A stretch of 64,000 bases of DNA from Novosphingobium terrae (GTDB lineage Bacteria > Pseudomonadota > Alphaproteobacteria > Sphingomonadales > Sphingomonadaceae), in the NCBI RefSeq assembly GCF_017163935.1, contig NZ_JABVZR010000002.1, forward strand, positions 2,108,001 to 2,172,000, given 5' to 3'. The notes beneath the pieces are model-generated. The model did no database searches, was not told the DNA's origin, and saw only the letters and a list, made by a program, of their open reading frames with translations. This document shows positions 50,719 to 59,035 of this stretch, one piece after another. Numbering within the stretch: the first letter of the stretch is position 1; each line of letters opens with the position of its first letter. The translations under genes were made by a program, and so were the position numbers.

Positions 50719-51369
50719 ATGACCATCGTGTTCTGCTTCCCCGGCGCATGTTCGCGGGTGACGATGACGGCGCTGGAGGAAATCGGCGCGCCCTATGAGG
50801 ATCGCGTCGTCAACATTCGCGAAAGCGCGCAAAAATCGGCGGATTATCTGCGAGTCAATCCCAAGGGCAAGGTGCCCGCGCTGGAGATTGACGGCAAGGT
50901 GATGACCGAAAATGCCGCGATCCTGCATTTTCTCCACCGGCGGAATCCTGCGGCAAAGCTGTTGCCGCATGACGCTGACCCGGTGCTGGACAATCAGGGG
51001 CTGATCGATCTGGTGTGGTGCTCGGGCACGATCCATCCCATCGTCCGCCAGATCCGCATGCCGGTGAAATGGACCAGCGGCGATCCGGCGGGCGTGCGCG
51101 CCGATGGGCTGGAGAAATTCGCCAGGGAATGCGCGGCGATCGCCGGGCGCATCGGTGAGGCATGGTGGTATGGCGACCAGTGGTCGATCATCGATACCTA
51201 TCTGTACTGGGCTTACAGCACCGCCCGACGCGGCGGTTTTGCGCTGGAGGACTATCCGGCTTTGCTCGATCACGCGGAAAGGGTGAGGGCGCGCCCTGCG
51301 TTTCAGCGTGTGTTGGCCCGGGAAACCGCAGCGGTGGAGCGCTATGCGATTGCCGATGTGGTGTTGTAA
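50719..51369 (+). CDS. Glutathione S-transferase
   Basis: A 216-residue GST. The thioredoxin-like N-terminal domain reads IVFCFPGACSRVTMTALEEI, with a Ser for glutathione activation, then NPKGKVPALEIDGKVMTENA with the cis-Pro and the ENA glutathione-contact motif. The C-terminal helical domain has WSIIDTYLYWAYSTAR, the N-capping box region. In sphingomonads such GSTs take part in lignin ether cleavage (LigE/F/G) and in maleylpyruvate isomerisation. Which applies here is open. It ends the site-6 unit, 10 bases after the FAH-family gene and before a long hairpin. Confidence 0.9.
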   Translation: MTIVFCFPGACSRVTMTALEEIGAPYEDRVVNIRESAQKSADYLRVNPKGKVPALEIDGKVMTENAAILHFLHRRNPAAKLLPHDADPVLDNQGLIDLVWCSGTIHPIVRQIRMPVKWTSGDPAGVRADGLEKFARECAAIAGRIGEAWWYGDQWSIIDTYLYWAYSTARRGGFALEDYPALLDHAERVRARPAFQRVLARETAAVERYAIADVVL

Positions 51370-51414
51370 TCGCCCTGTTGATTGCAAGTGAAAACAAGGT
51401 CGATGATGTGTGGG

Positions 51415-51451
51415 AGTCATGGGCTTCTGCCTGCCTCCTGCGCCCATGACT
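51415..51451 (+). terminator. Inverted repeat after the GST gene
   Basis: A perfect 10-bp inverted repeat, AGTCATGGGC and GCCCATGACT, with a 17-base loop, 45 bases after the GST stop. It probably ends the site-6 unit. No U-run. Confidence 0.45.
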
Positions 51452-51537
51452 GTGCCCATATTCCTGCATTTTCCGTTCCTTTTCAGGCGGACTTACGCTG
51501 CAATTGGTGATTGACGGGAATGCTTGCAAGTTATAAG

Positions 51538-51549
51538 TTGCATATGCAA
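51538..51549 (+). promoter_or_regulatory. MarR-type operator, site 7 (TonB receptor)
   Basis: TTGCATATGCAA, a perfect palindrome identical to site 1. It overlaps the end of a possible TTGACG (51511) / TATAAG (51532) promoter with 15-base spacing, 88 bases before the receptor start. This links outer-membrane uptake to the same regulator. Confidence 0.72.
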
Positions 51550-51636
51550 ATAAAGATAAGCCAAGCCATTGGCTAAAACGCCCAGACCATAAAAAGCATC
51601 GGGCGGAGCCATAAAAATAAATTTGGGAGAATAACC

Positions 51637-53889
51637 ATGAAGGCGAGCTTTCGCGCCCTGCTCGGCGCCACGACCACCCTTGCGCTTTTTCCTCTGACCG
51701 CTCATGCCCAGAGCACGCCCGCAAGCAGCCCGGCCCCGGCCACCGATGCAGCCGCCACGCCGGGCGCTCCTGAAATCATTGTCACCGCCACCCGCCGCGC
51801 CACCTCTTTGCAGCGCGTGCCCGCCACGGTGGAGGTGGCGCAAGCCGCCAAGCTGACCACGCTGGAGATCAACAGCGCGGAAGGCATCGGCACCATCGTG
51901 CCGGGCGTTACCGTCACGCGCAGCGGCGGTGTTACGCCCTTTATTCGCGGCATCGGTACGCTGAATGCCGGCTTCAGCGAGGCATCGGTGGCGCAATATG
52001 TCGATGGGGTCTACTTGCCCAATTCGGCGGCTTCGCTGTTCTCCTTCAACAATATTGACCGGATCGAGGTTTTAAAAGGCCCGCAAGGCACGCTGTATGG
52101 CCGCAATACAACTGGCGGTCTGATCAATGTCGTGACGCGTGCGCCGGGGGATCATACGACGGTCGATGCCTCGCTGGGCTATGGAAACTATAACACCTTC
52201 ACCCAGAATTTTTACGGCTCTACTCCGTTGACGGACAATCTGGCGGCGAATGTGGCAGTCTATCACCAGAAGCAGGCCGATGGATGGTCGCGCAATCTGG
52301 CTACTGGCCATGATGTACAGAAGTCGGAGGATACGGGCGTCTATGGCAAGCTGCAATGGAAGCCCGGCGCCAACACCAAGATCACGCTGAGCAATCTCTA
52401 CAGCCGCAGCAATTCGTCCAAGGGTTGGATGTTTGCCATCATGCCTGGTACTTACGGCACGGATGGTACACCCTATCTTGGCAAATATACCAGTTCGACC
52501 AGCATCGATCCGGGCGCGATCTATCATGGTGACATGACTGCACTGCGCATCGATCAGGATCTGGGCTTTGCCAATATGTTCAGCCTCACCTCCTATCAGG
52601 CAGGGGCGCAATCCTCGCAACTGGTGCAGAATGGCATTGTGGGGCAGCCGGTGGCAGGGCGGTCGGCGCAATTGCTGGCGATCAATTTCAATTACAAAAC
52701 CTTCAGTCAGGAATTCAACCTGAGTTCGAAGCCCTCCGCCTCGCCGTTCAGCTGGCTGCTGGGTGCCTTTATCTACAGCGATAACACCGATATTCACACC
52801 GATCTGTGGCAGACCTGCGTGGGCACAAGCTGCGCTCCCGGCGTGCCCAGCGAAACGCATGTTCGCCCTACGACGCGCTCCTATTCGGGCTATGCCGATG
52901 GCACCTACAACGCCACCTCCAGCACGCATCTGACGGTGGGCCTGCGCTACACCTATGAAACCAAGGGCTTCTGGGGCGTGGTGACGCCTTTGCAGGGGCT
53001 GCCCAATTCAGCCGCCAGCCTGCCGGCCTCCGTGGTGACATCGACCCAGGCCGCAGGATTGCCTGCTTCGGTCAACTATCCCAAACTGACCTATCGGGCT
53101 GTGATCGCTCAGGATTTTTCGAACACGATACATGGTTATGCATCGTACAACCGTGGCTTCAAATCGGGCAATTACAATCCCAATTCAGTCACCAATCAAC
53201 CGGTGCGCCCGGAAATTCTCGACTCCTACGAAGTGGGCGTCAAGAGCGAGCTGTTCAACCGCAGCTTGCGCGCCAATGTCTCGGGCTTCTACTACAATTA
53301 CAAGGATATTCAGGTGCGGTCGATCGCGGGCCTGCCTTCGGGCTCGCTGGCCATCGCGCAGAATGCCGCTGAGGCGCATATCAAGGGGATCGATGCGCAG
53401 TTCGACTGGACGCCGGTGCGCAATCTGTCGTTCAACGCGGGGATGGAATATCTGGAAGCCAAATATGTCAGCTATCCCGGTGCGACGCTGACCTATCCTC
53501 TGGTGCCGACAGGATCGGTGCTGGGCGGTGTCGGCAGTGTGGGTATCAATCTGGCGGGCTATACTTTGCCGCTGGCACCAAAATTCTCGATGAATCTGGG
53601 CATGACCTACAAGATCAACACGCCCATCGGCCCCTTCACCTTCGTGGCCAATGATGATTACAAATCGACCTATTATTTCGCGCCCGACGACAGCATGAGC
53701 CAGAGGTCACGCCATCTGGTGGATCTTTCGCTTACCTATGCCTCGCAGAATGGCCGCTATGATGTGCGTTTCTCAGTGAAGAATGTGGGCAATCTCTACA
53801 CCTATGCCGCCGCGCAGAATGGCTCGACCTATGCCTATGTTCCGGCGGCGCCACGCACCTATGGCGTGACGGTTGGCGTGCATCTGTAA
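51637..53889 (+). CDS. TonB-dependent receptor of the aromatic island
   Basis: A 750-residue receptor. It has a signal peptide ending LTAHAQ, the TonB box region EIIVTATRRATSLQRVPATV, and a plug with FIRGIGTLNAGFSEASVAQY, VDGVYLP and VLKGPQGTLYGRNTTGGLIN. The barrel ends PRTYGVTVGVHL. Its plug type is the same broad class as the 8.7-kb receptor and differs from the sugar receptor at 21.8 kb. Control by operator site 7 suggests it carries the aromatic substrate, or an oligomer of it, across the outer membrane. Sphingomonads are known to import lignin-derived biaryls through such receptors. Confidence 0.93.
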   Translation: MKASFRALLGATTTLALFPLTAHAQSTPASSPAPATDAAATPGAPEIIVTATRRATSLQRVPATVEVAQAAKLTTLEINSAEGIGTIVPGVTVTRSGGVTPFIRGIGTLNAGFSEASVAQYVDGVYLPNSAASLFSFNNIDRIEVLKGPQGTLYGRNTTGGLINVVTRAPGDHTTVDASLGYGNYNTFTQNFYGSTPLTDNLAANVAVYHQKQADGWSRNLATGHDVQKSEDTGVYGKLQWKPGANTKITLSNLYSRSNSSKGWMFAIMPGTYGTDGTPYLGKYTSSTSIDPGAIYHGDMTALRIDQDLGFANMFSLTSYQAGAQSSQLVQNGIVGQPVAGRSAQLLAINFNYKTFSQEFNLSSKPSASPFSWLLGAFIYSDNTDIHTDLWQTCVGTSCAPGVPSETHVRPTTRSYSGYADGTYNATSSTHLTVGLRYTYETKGFWGVVTPLQGLPNSAASLPASVVTSTQAAGLPASVNYPKLTYRAVIAQDFSNTIHGYASYNRGFKSGNYNPNSVTNQPVRPEILDSYEVGVKSELFNRSLRANVSGFYYNYKDIQVRSIAGLPSGSLAIAQNAAEAHIKGIDAQFDWTPVRNLSFNAGMEYLEAKYVSYPGATLTYPLVPTGSVLGGVGSVGINLAGYTLPLAPKFSMNLGMTYKINTPIGPFTFVANDDYKSTYYFAPDDSMSQRSRHLVDLSLTYASQNGRYDVRFSVKNVGNLYTYAAAQNGSTYAYVPAAPRTYGVTVGVHL

Positions 53890-53895
53890 GCATAC

Positions 53896-53919
53896 AAAAG
53901 GGGGGCGCTCTTGCCCCCC
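53896..53919 (-). terminator. Terminator hairpin shared by receptor and minus-strand genes
   Basis: Stem GGGGGGC / GCCCCCC with a 6-base loop. Read on the minus strand it is followed by TTTTG, giving a good rho-independent terminator for the monooxygenase/epimerase pair; it also lies 10 bases after the receptor stop. Confidence 0.72.
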
Positions 53920-53962
53920 GGATGTTGCCGGTGTCGCGCGGCAGGCCACGCCTGACCGCGTT

Positions 53963-54325
53963 TTACCCTGCAGGCTCGCTCCGCTGCCAGTCATAGGCAC
54001 GCTCGACGGTGGTGATCACGGTGCGATACCAGTCGTACCACAGGGCACGGCCCTGCTCGCGGATGCGCGTGTGTTCCGGGTTCTGGCGCCATGCCAGAGC
54101 AGCGGCCTCATCGCGCCACCAGCTGACGGTGATGCCCAGCCCGTCGGCGCCGCGCGCGGACTCCACCCCGAGATAGCCGTCCTGCCGGGCGGCGGCTTCG
54201 GCCATGGCGTCCGCAGCGGCGCCATAGCCTTCCGCATCCGCTGCCGTGCGGCCCGAGATGAAGATGACGGCGATCGCGCCCTGCGGCGGCGTGATGCCAC
54301 CACCGGCAGAAAAGGGCGGTGTCAT
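53963..54325 (-). CDS. Antibiotic-biosynthesis-monooxygenase-fold (ABM) protein
   Basis: A 120-residue ferredoxin-like-fold protein with IAVIFISGRTAADAEGYGAA, RQDGYLGVESARGADGLGIT, VSWWRDEAAALAWRQNPEH and a WYDWYRTVI end. Members range from cofactor-free quinone-forming monooxygenases to heme oxygenases; here the Trp-rich pattern matches the small stress-linked type. Its start overlaps the stop of the epimerase-like gene by four bases, so the two are co-translated. Substrate unknown. Confidence 0.82.
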   Translation of the reverse strand: MTPPFSAGGGITPPQGAIAVIFISGRTAADAEGYGAAADAMAEAAARQDGYLGVESARGADGLGITVSWWRDEAAALAWRQNPEHTRIREQGRALWYDWYRTVITTVERAYDWQRSEPAG

Positions 54326-55059
54326 GCCACGGCCTCCAGTCGGAAGCCGGGCGACCAGCCCAGCGCGGAAACGGCCTTGGCATTGTCAGCCTCGCCGCCG
54401 TCATCGGCGATGTTGTAGGCGCCCGGCGCGCCGCGCTCCACCGCGATAAAGGCGGCATGGGCAGCGGCATCGACATGCAGCGGCGAGGCGCCTTCGGGCT
54501 TCTCGCTCCATGTACCCGGGCCGTAGAGCTGACCATAGCGCAGCACGATCCCCTCAAGCCCCGGCGTGAAAAGCGTGGCATGTTCGAGCGGCACGATGCC
54601 CTCATTGACGGTCATGCCGCGCGCGCCCTGCGCGGTGATGTCCAGCGGGTCTTCCTCGCGATAGGGCGTTGCGCCGGGGGCATAGGCCCAGGCGATGCTC
54701 TGCGTCACCATGCGCCGCGTTCCGGCGGCCAGCGCTGCGGTCACCAGATTGGCCGTGCCTTCGCGGCGCAGCCTGGCATTGGCCCGCCGCGCCGCCTCCG
54801 GGTCCTGATCGAGCCCGGCGGACAGGTCTGTCAGCTGGTGGATGATGATGGAGGGCGCGGCCTCGCGCACGGCCCGGGTCAGGGCCTGCCCGTCGAAGAC
54901 ATCGACGATCACCGGCCTCACACCTGCCGCTTCCAGTGCATCGGCGCGATCGGGCGAGCGGGTGGTGCCGATCACCCGATGGCCTGCACCCGTCAGCAGA
55001 GGGATAAGGCGGCGCCCGATGGCGCCCGCCGCGCCGGCAAGAAAGATCGTGTGCTGCAT
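54322..55059 (-). CDS. NAD(P)-dependent epimerase/dehydratase-family protein
   Basis: A 245-residue extended short-chain-dehydrogenase-like protein. The N-terminus FLAGAAGAIGRRLIPLLTGA is the nucleotide-binding GxxGxxG motif. RYGQLYGPGTW and AYNIADDGG follow, but the YxxxK catalytic pair is not evident, so it may bind NAD(P) as an atypical SDR. The start at MQHTIF fits the fold; the longer upstream reading to 55305 is in the control gap. It leads a two-gene unit with the ABM protein, divergent from the GNAT gene. Confidence 0.85.
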   Translation of the reverse strand: MQHTIFLAGAAGAIGRRLIPLLTGAGHRVIGTTRSPDRADALEAAGVRPVIVDVFDGQALTRAVREAAPSIIIHQLTDLSAGLDQDPEAARRANARLRREGTANLVTAALAAGTRRMVTQSIAWAYAPGATPYREEDPLDITAQGARGMTVNEGIVPLEHATLFTPGLEGIVLRYGQLYGPGTWSEKPEGASPLHVDAAAHAAFIAVERGAPGAYNIADDGGEADNAKAVSALGWSPGFRLEAVA

Positions 55060-55288
55060 GGCCAGGCTCCTGAAATGGTTGGGAAGCAGATGCGAGTCCG
55101 GCGCCCGGATGGAAAGGACCAAGATTGCCGATTTGCGGTGTACCGTCGGCCCGGCGCGCACCGGCGCGCAGGGGCGGCATCCCGATGGTGCAGCCCAAGG
55201 CGCGTTTCTTGGTTCTGTTCGTGAGGCGCCCCGGACGACAGAAGGTCCGCGATCCCGGGCCTGTCGCCCGCATAAGGACCGATCCAGC

Positions 55289-55729
55289 ATGACACTGACT
55301 CTCACCCACGCCGAGACGCGGGCCGAACTCCACGCCTGTTTCGATGTGATCCGCCAGTTGCGCCCACAGCTCTCGCATGCGGAGGCATGGTATGATCACG
55401 TCCTGTCGATGCGTCAGGATGGCTATCGCGTGCTGGTCTGCCGCGATGATGAGCAGGTTCTGGCGCTGGCAGGCTATCGGCTGCAGACCAATCTGGTTCA
55501 TGGCCGCTTCCTTTTCGTGAACGACCTTGTCACCGGGGCGGGGCACAGGGGGCAGGGGCTGGGTGCCCGGCTGCTGCGGCAGCTCGATATGATCGCGGGC
55601 GCTGAGGGATGCAGCCGCCTGGTGCTGGATACGGCGATGGCCAACCATGCTGCCCGCAGTTTCTACACGCGTGAAGGTCTGGAGGAGGTCATCGTCGGCT
55701 TCGTCCGCCAGATTGGGCAGGCCGCATGA
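55289..55729 (+). CDS. GNAT-family N-acetyltransferase
   Basis: A 146-residue acetyltransferase. The acetyl-CoA motif is LVTGAGHRGQGLGARLLRQL, preceded by the FLFVNDL strand and followed by LVLDTAMANHAARSFYTREG. The N-terminal half (ELHACFDVIRQLRPQLSHAE) is typical of single-domain GNATs that modify small molecules or protein N-termini. Its stop overlaps the azoreductase start by four bases. Substrate unknown. Confidence 0.9.
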   Translation: MTLTLTHAETRAELHACFDVIRQLRPQLSHAEAWYDHVLSMRQDGYRVLVCRDDEQVLALAGYRLQTNLVHGRFLFVNDLVTGAGHRGQGLGARLLRQLDMIAGAEGCSRLVLDTAMANHAARSFYTREGLEEVIVGFVRQIGQAA

Positions 55730-56343
55730 CCCGCATCCTGCAGATCCTGAGCAGCCCGCGCGGCGGCGCGTCGCACAGCACCGCACTGGGCGATGCCGTG
55801 GCGGAGCGGCTTGCGCAGGCCCATCCGCAAGCCAGGCGCCTGATCCATGATCTCAATGCCGCGTCCCCCGGCTGGCTTGATGCGGCCTATGCCGCGCAGC
55901 TGGTCTCTGGCCAGCGCGGCGAGGAAGCGATGAGCGGCACGCTGGCCGCCTCGGATGCGGCGATTGCCGCTTTGCTCGCGGCCGATATGGTGGTGATCGC
56001 CACGCCGATGCATAATTTCACCCTGCCCGCAGTGCTCAAGCTGTGGGTCGATATGGTGGTGCGCGCCTTTCACACCTTCGTGCCGACAGCGGGCAGCAAG
56101 CTGCCTCTGGTGCCGGACCGTCCCGTCTTTATCGCCATCGCCTCGGGCGGCTTCTTTCATGGAGAGCGGGCGAACCAGCCCGATTTCCTGATCCCCTATC
56201 TGACGGCGGCTCTGGGCTGCATCGGCTTGCGTGACCTGTGTTTCCTGCCCCTGCAAGGCACCGCCTTCCTGCCTGCCGAGGACATCGCGCAGCAGACACG
56301 CGCTCTGGTGGAGCAGGCGGCTGGCTGGCACGCGAAGGTGTGA
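55726..56343 (+). CDS. FMN-dependent NADH:quinone/azo reductase (AzoR family)
   Basis: A 205-residue flavodoxin-fold reductase: ILQILSSPRGGASHSTALGD is the FMN phosphate site, VIATPMHNFTLPAVLKLWVD the isoalloxazine-contact loop, and AIASGGFF the third loop. AzoR enzymes reduce quinones and azo dyes with NADH. Translationally coupled to the GNAT gene, it converges with the second MocR regulator two bases past its stop. Confidence 0.9.
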   Translation: MTRILQILSSPRGGASHSTALGDAVAERLAQAHPQARRLIHDLNAASPGWLDAAYAAQLVSGQRGEEAMSGTLAASDAAIAALLAADMVVIATPMHNFTLPAVLKLWVDMVVRAFHTFVPTAGSKLPLVPDRPVFIAIASGGFFHGERANQPDFLIPYLTAALGCIGLRDLCFLPLQGTAFLPAEDIAQQTRALVEQAAGWHAKV

Positions 56344-56345
56344 TG

Positions 56346-57764
56346 TCAGGCCTGCCGCTCTGCCTCGATCAGGGCGCGCAGGCGGGCGATGTCGCGCTCC
56401 ACCCGGTCCGGCAGGGCGTTGGTGATGCCCAGCACCAGCCCGTTCGGCCCCGCATCGCCCTCATACCATTGCGACAAAGCGGTGGGTGACAGGCCATCGG
56501 CCTGAAGGCGGCGCAGCAGGCGCCGGTCGCTGATGCCCTCGGGCAGGGCCATATGCACGGCCAGCCCGGCGGGCGTCACCGCAGCATCATGGTGGGCCAG
56601 CGCGGCGAGGGTGGCGGCGCGCCTTTGGGCATAGAGGCGCTTCATCTTGCGCAGATGGCGCAGATAATGCCCCTCGCGCAGAAAAGCCGCCAGCGCCAGC
56701 TGCGCCACATAATTGGGCGGCGGCACCAGCCATGTCGCGACATTCAGCAGGGGCTGCACCAGAGCCTCCGGCGCCACCACGAAGCCGATGCCGAGAGCTG
56801 GGCTGATCGTCTTGCTGAAAGAGCCGATATGGATGACCCGCCCGCTGCGGTCCTGCCCGGCCAGCGCCGGAGCGGCGCGGCCTTCCAGCTGCAACTCGCT
56901 GAGATAGTCATCCTCGATGATCCAGCTGCCCGCCGCCTCGGCCCAGGCGAGCAGCGCGCGCCGCCTTGCGGGTGACAGCACATGGCCCAGCGGCGCATGC
57001 TGCCCCGGCGTCACCACGGCCAGAGCAATATCCTCATCGCGCGCTCCGGCGATATCGATGCCTTCCGCATCGACGGGCAGGCCCACCGGCTCGATCCCCC
57101 CGAGACGCAGGCCCTGGCGGGTGAAGGGAAGGCCGGGGTTCTCCACCCATGCCTTGCTACCGTTGAGGGGCAAGGCGCGCAGCAGCAGGCCCAGGGCTCC
57201 CCGGAAGCTGCTGGTGATGAAGATCTGCCCGGGCAGGCAGGGCAGGCCGCGGGCGATGGCCAGATGGGCCGCAATCTCCCGCCGCAGCGCTTCGGTGCCG
57301 CGCGGGTCCTGCTGGCCCAGCCACATGGCCCCGGCGTCGGCGGCGCGCCGATGCAGCCGGGCCCAGAGCTTGGCGGGAAAGGCATCCTGCGCGGGGATGC
57401 CCATCTGGAACAGGCCGGGCTGGTCGGCGCCGGCAAAGCCCGGGGCGGGGCGCAGATCGGCGAAAGGGTCCTGCTCCGCGCCATGCTCCGGGGTGCCGTG
57501 GCGCGGGAGCCTGCCGGCCACATGGGTGCCCGCCGCGCCCGATGAGACCAGCAGGCCTTCATCGATCAGCCGCTCATAGGCGATCCGCACCGTGCCCCGG
57601 GCGACACCCAGCTGCGCCGACAGATCCTGCCATGAGGGCAGCCTTGCCCCGGTCACCAGCGTCTCCTGCCGGATGGCCTGACGCAGCCCGGCACAAATCT
57701 GCTCGGTCAGCGGGATGGGCAGCGAGCGGTCGATGCCGAGCAGGGGGGAGACGGTGGCTGTCAT
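56346..57764 (-). CDS. MocR/PdxR-type regulator (second copy)
   Basis: A 472-residue fusion of a GntR winged helix (residues about 15-80, RLPSWQDLSAQLGVARGTVR) and a class I aminotransferase domain with Lys318 in HIGSFSKTISPALG and IIEDDYLSEL. It is only distantly similar to the MocR at 15.3 kb. The gap to the MBL-fold gene on its upstream side is only 45 bases and that gene runs on the same strand towards... it, so the regulator may be expressed partly by read-through. Its target could be the azoreductase/GNAT pair or distant genes. Confidence 0.9.
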   Translation of the reverse strand: MTATVSPLLGIDRSLPIPLTEQICAGLRQAIRQETLVTGARLPSWQDLSAQLGVARGTVRIAYERLIDEGLLVSSGAAGTHVAGRLPRHGTPEHGAEQDPFADLRPAPGFAGADQPGLFQMGIPAQDAFPAKLWARLHRRAADAGAMWLGQQDPRGTEALRREIAAHLAIARGLPCLPGQIFITSSFRGALGLLLRALPLNGSKAWVENPGLPFTRQGLRLGGIEPVGLPVDAEGIDIAGARDEDIALAVVTPGQHAPLGHVLSPARRRALLAWAEAAGSWIIEDDYLSELQLEGRAAPALAGQDRSGRVIHIGSFSKTISPALGIGFVVAPEALVQPLLNVATWLVPPPNYVAQLALAAFLREGHYLRHLRKMKRLYAQRRAATLAALAHHDAAVTPAGLAVHMALPEGISDRRLLRRLQADGLSPTALSQWYEGDAGPNGLVLGITNALPDRVERDIARLRALIEAERQA

Positions 57765-57809
57765 GGTCTCTGAAGGTCGATGCGATCTGAGGCATTCGGC
57801 CCTTCCCTG

Positions 57810-58685
57810 TCAACAGCCGAAGATGGGCGGGCCTTCGCCGCCGGGGCGCTCCTCATAGGCGATGCGATAGGTTCCGCCCGCCCGCTCGATGCGCGCGAAG
57901 CCGAGTTCCTCCAGATGCATGCCCGCGATCAGCAGGCGATCGGCACTGACGCAATCGAGCAGCCTTGCCCTTGTCTCCGCCGCGAGCGGGGCATCCTGAT
58001 CGAAGGCGATGGTCACCTCGGGCCGGGCGATCTGGATCTGCGGGAAATGGACGATATCGCCCCAGATCAGCAGCGCGTCGGCGCCTGCCTCCAGTCGATA
58101 GCCGGTATGGCCTGCCGTATGGCCGGGCAGCGCCATGGCATGGATGCCCGGCAGCACCTCACCGCCTTCGAAGGGGCGCAGTCTTGGCCGATAGGCCTCC
58201 AGCACCTGCCGGGCGAGGCGGAAATTGCCGCGTGCCCGCTCGCTGGCGCGGGCCAGATGAGCGTCATCCTGCCAGAAGGCCATCTCCTGCTGCTGCACCA
58301 CCAGTTCGGCCTGAGCGAAGCTGACCTGCCCCGCCGCATCCAGCAGGCCGCCGATATGATCGGGATGGGCATGCGTCAGCAGGATCGTGTCGATGTCGTC
58401 GGGGTTCAGGCCCATCAGAGCGAGATTGGCCTGAAGTGCGCCACCCCAGTTCTTGATGCCGCCTGCTCCGGCGTCGATCAGAATGCGTCTGCCGCCGCTC
58501 TGGACCAGATAGCAGTTGATATGCATCGACGAGGGGTTCTTCACCCCCGCCTGCTGCTGCATCCGGCTGGCCTCGTCGCTCTCGATGCTGGAGAGCAGGT
58601 CGAGCCCGGCATCGAGATAGCCGTCGCTGATGGCGGTGACGGTCAGGTCGCCGATGCGGAGGGTGGGGAAGGGCTGGGGGGACAT
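57810..58685 (-). CDS. Metallo-beta-lactamase-fold hydrolase
   Basis: A 291-residue MBL-fold protein. The zinc motif is LLTHAHPDHIGGL, with the next ligands in LPGHTAGHTGY and LIWGDIVHF and a final His in IAGMHLEELG. An early INCYLVQSGGRRILIDAGAG matches the quorum-quenching-lactonase/AHL-hydrolase-like and alkyl-sulfatase-unrelated branch. It would hydrolyse a small ester, lactone or thioester. The ATG at 58685 begins MSPQPFPTL. It is the last gene of a three-gene unit with a tautomerase and an unknown protein. Confidence 0.85.
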   Translation of the reverse strand: MSPQPFPTLRIGDLTVTAISDGYLDAGLDLLSSIESDEASRMQQQAGVKNPSSMHINCYLVQSGGRRILIDAGAGGIKNWGGALQANLALMGLNPDDIDTILLTHAHPDHIGGLLDAAGQVSFAQAELVVQQQEMAFWQDDAHLARASERARGNFRLARQVLEAYRPRLRPFEGGEVLPGIHAMALPGHTAGHTGYRLEAGADALLIWGDIVHFPQIQIARPEVTIAFDQDAPLAAETRARLLDCVSADRLLIAGMHLEELGFARIERAGGTYRIAYEERPGGEGPPIFGC

Positions 58686-58705
58686 CTGGGCCTCCGGTTG
58701 CGCGC

Positions 58706-59032
58706 TCAGCCGCGCGCGTGAATGTGGGTCGGGCTGTGGCCGAAGCAGCGGATGCGGGCGGCCATGCCGGTGTGATGCAGGATCGCCTCGTCCAGCGCGG
58801 TCATGAAGCACACCATCACCGGGGCGGGGCGGAAGGGTTCCAGCCGATAGTCGATCTGCGCGAAGACCGGGTGGCCGCGACCATGCCGAACCGGGACATG
58901 GATCACATGCACATTGTCCAGCGCCGCTCCCAGTAGGGTGACACACAGCTCTGTGCATTGCGCGGTGAGGGCGGTCAGGCGATCCCCGGCGGGCATGGCG
59001 TCGCAGGGCATGAAGAAGGTGACGTTGGGCAT
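58706..59032 (-). CDS. Tautomerase-superfamily-like protein with N-terminal proline
   Basis: A 108-residue protein that begins MPNVTFFMP, leaving Pro1 after Met removal, the catalytic base of 4-oxalocrotonate tautomerases and MIF-like proteins. DRLTALTAQCTELCVTLL forms the first helix and NVHVIHVPV the next strand. Its length fits a single MIF-like or two short tautomerase units. The family acts on dienols from ring cleavage or on halogenated acids. It lies between the MBL hydrolase (20-base gap) and an unknown protein (3-base gap). Confidence 0.7.
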   Translation of the reverse strand: MPNVTFFMPCDAMPAGDRLTALTAQCTELCVTLLGAALDNVHVIHVPVRHGRGHPVFAQIDYRLEPFRPAPVMVCFMTALDEAILHHTGMAARIRCFGHSPTHIHARG

Positions 59033-59035
59033 GGG

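Noticed and set aside
51500..51540. CTTGCAAG near 51523 as an eighth operator
   Set aside because: It has TTGCAA symmetry but lacks the TTGC-N4-GCAA spacing of the seven sites.
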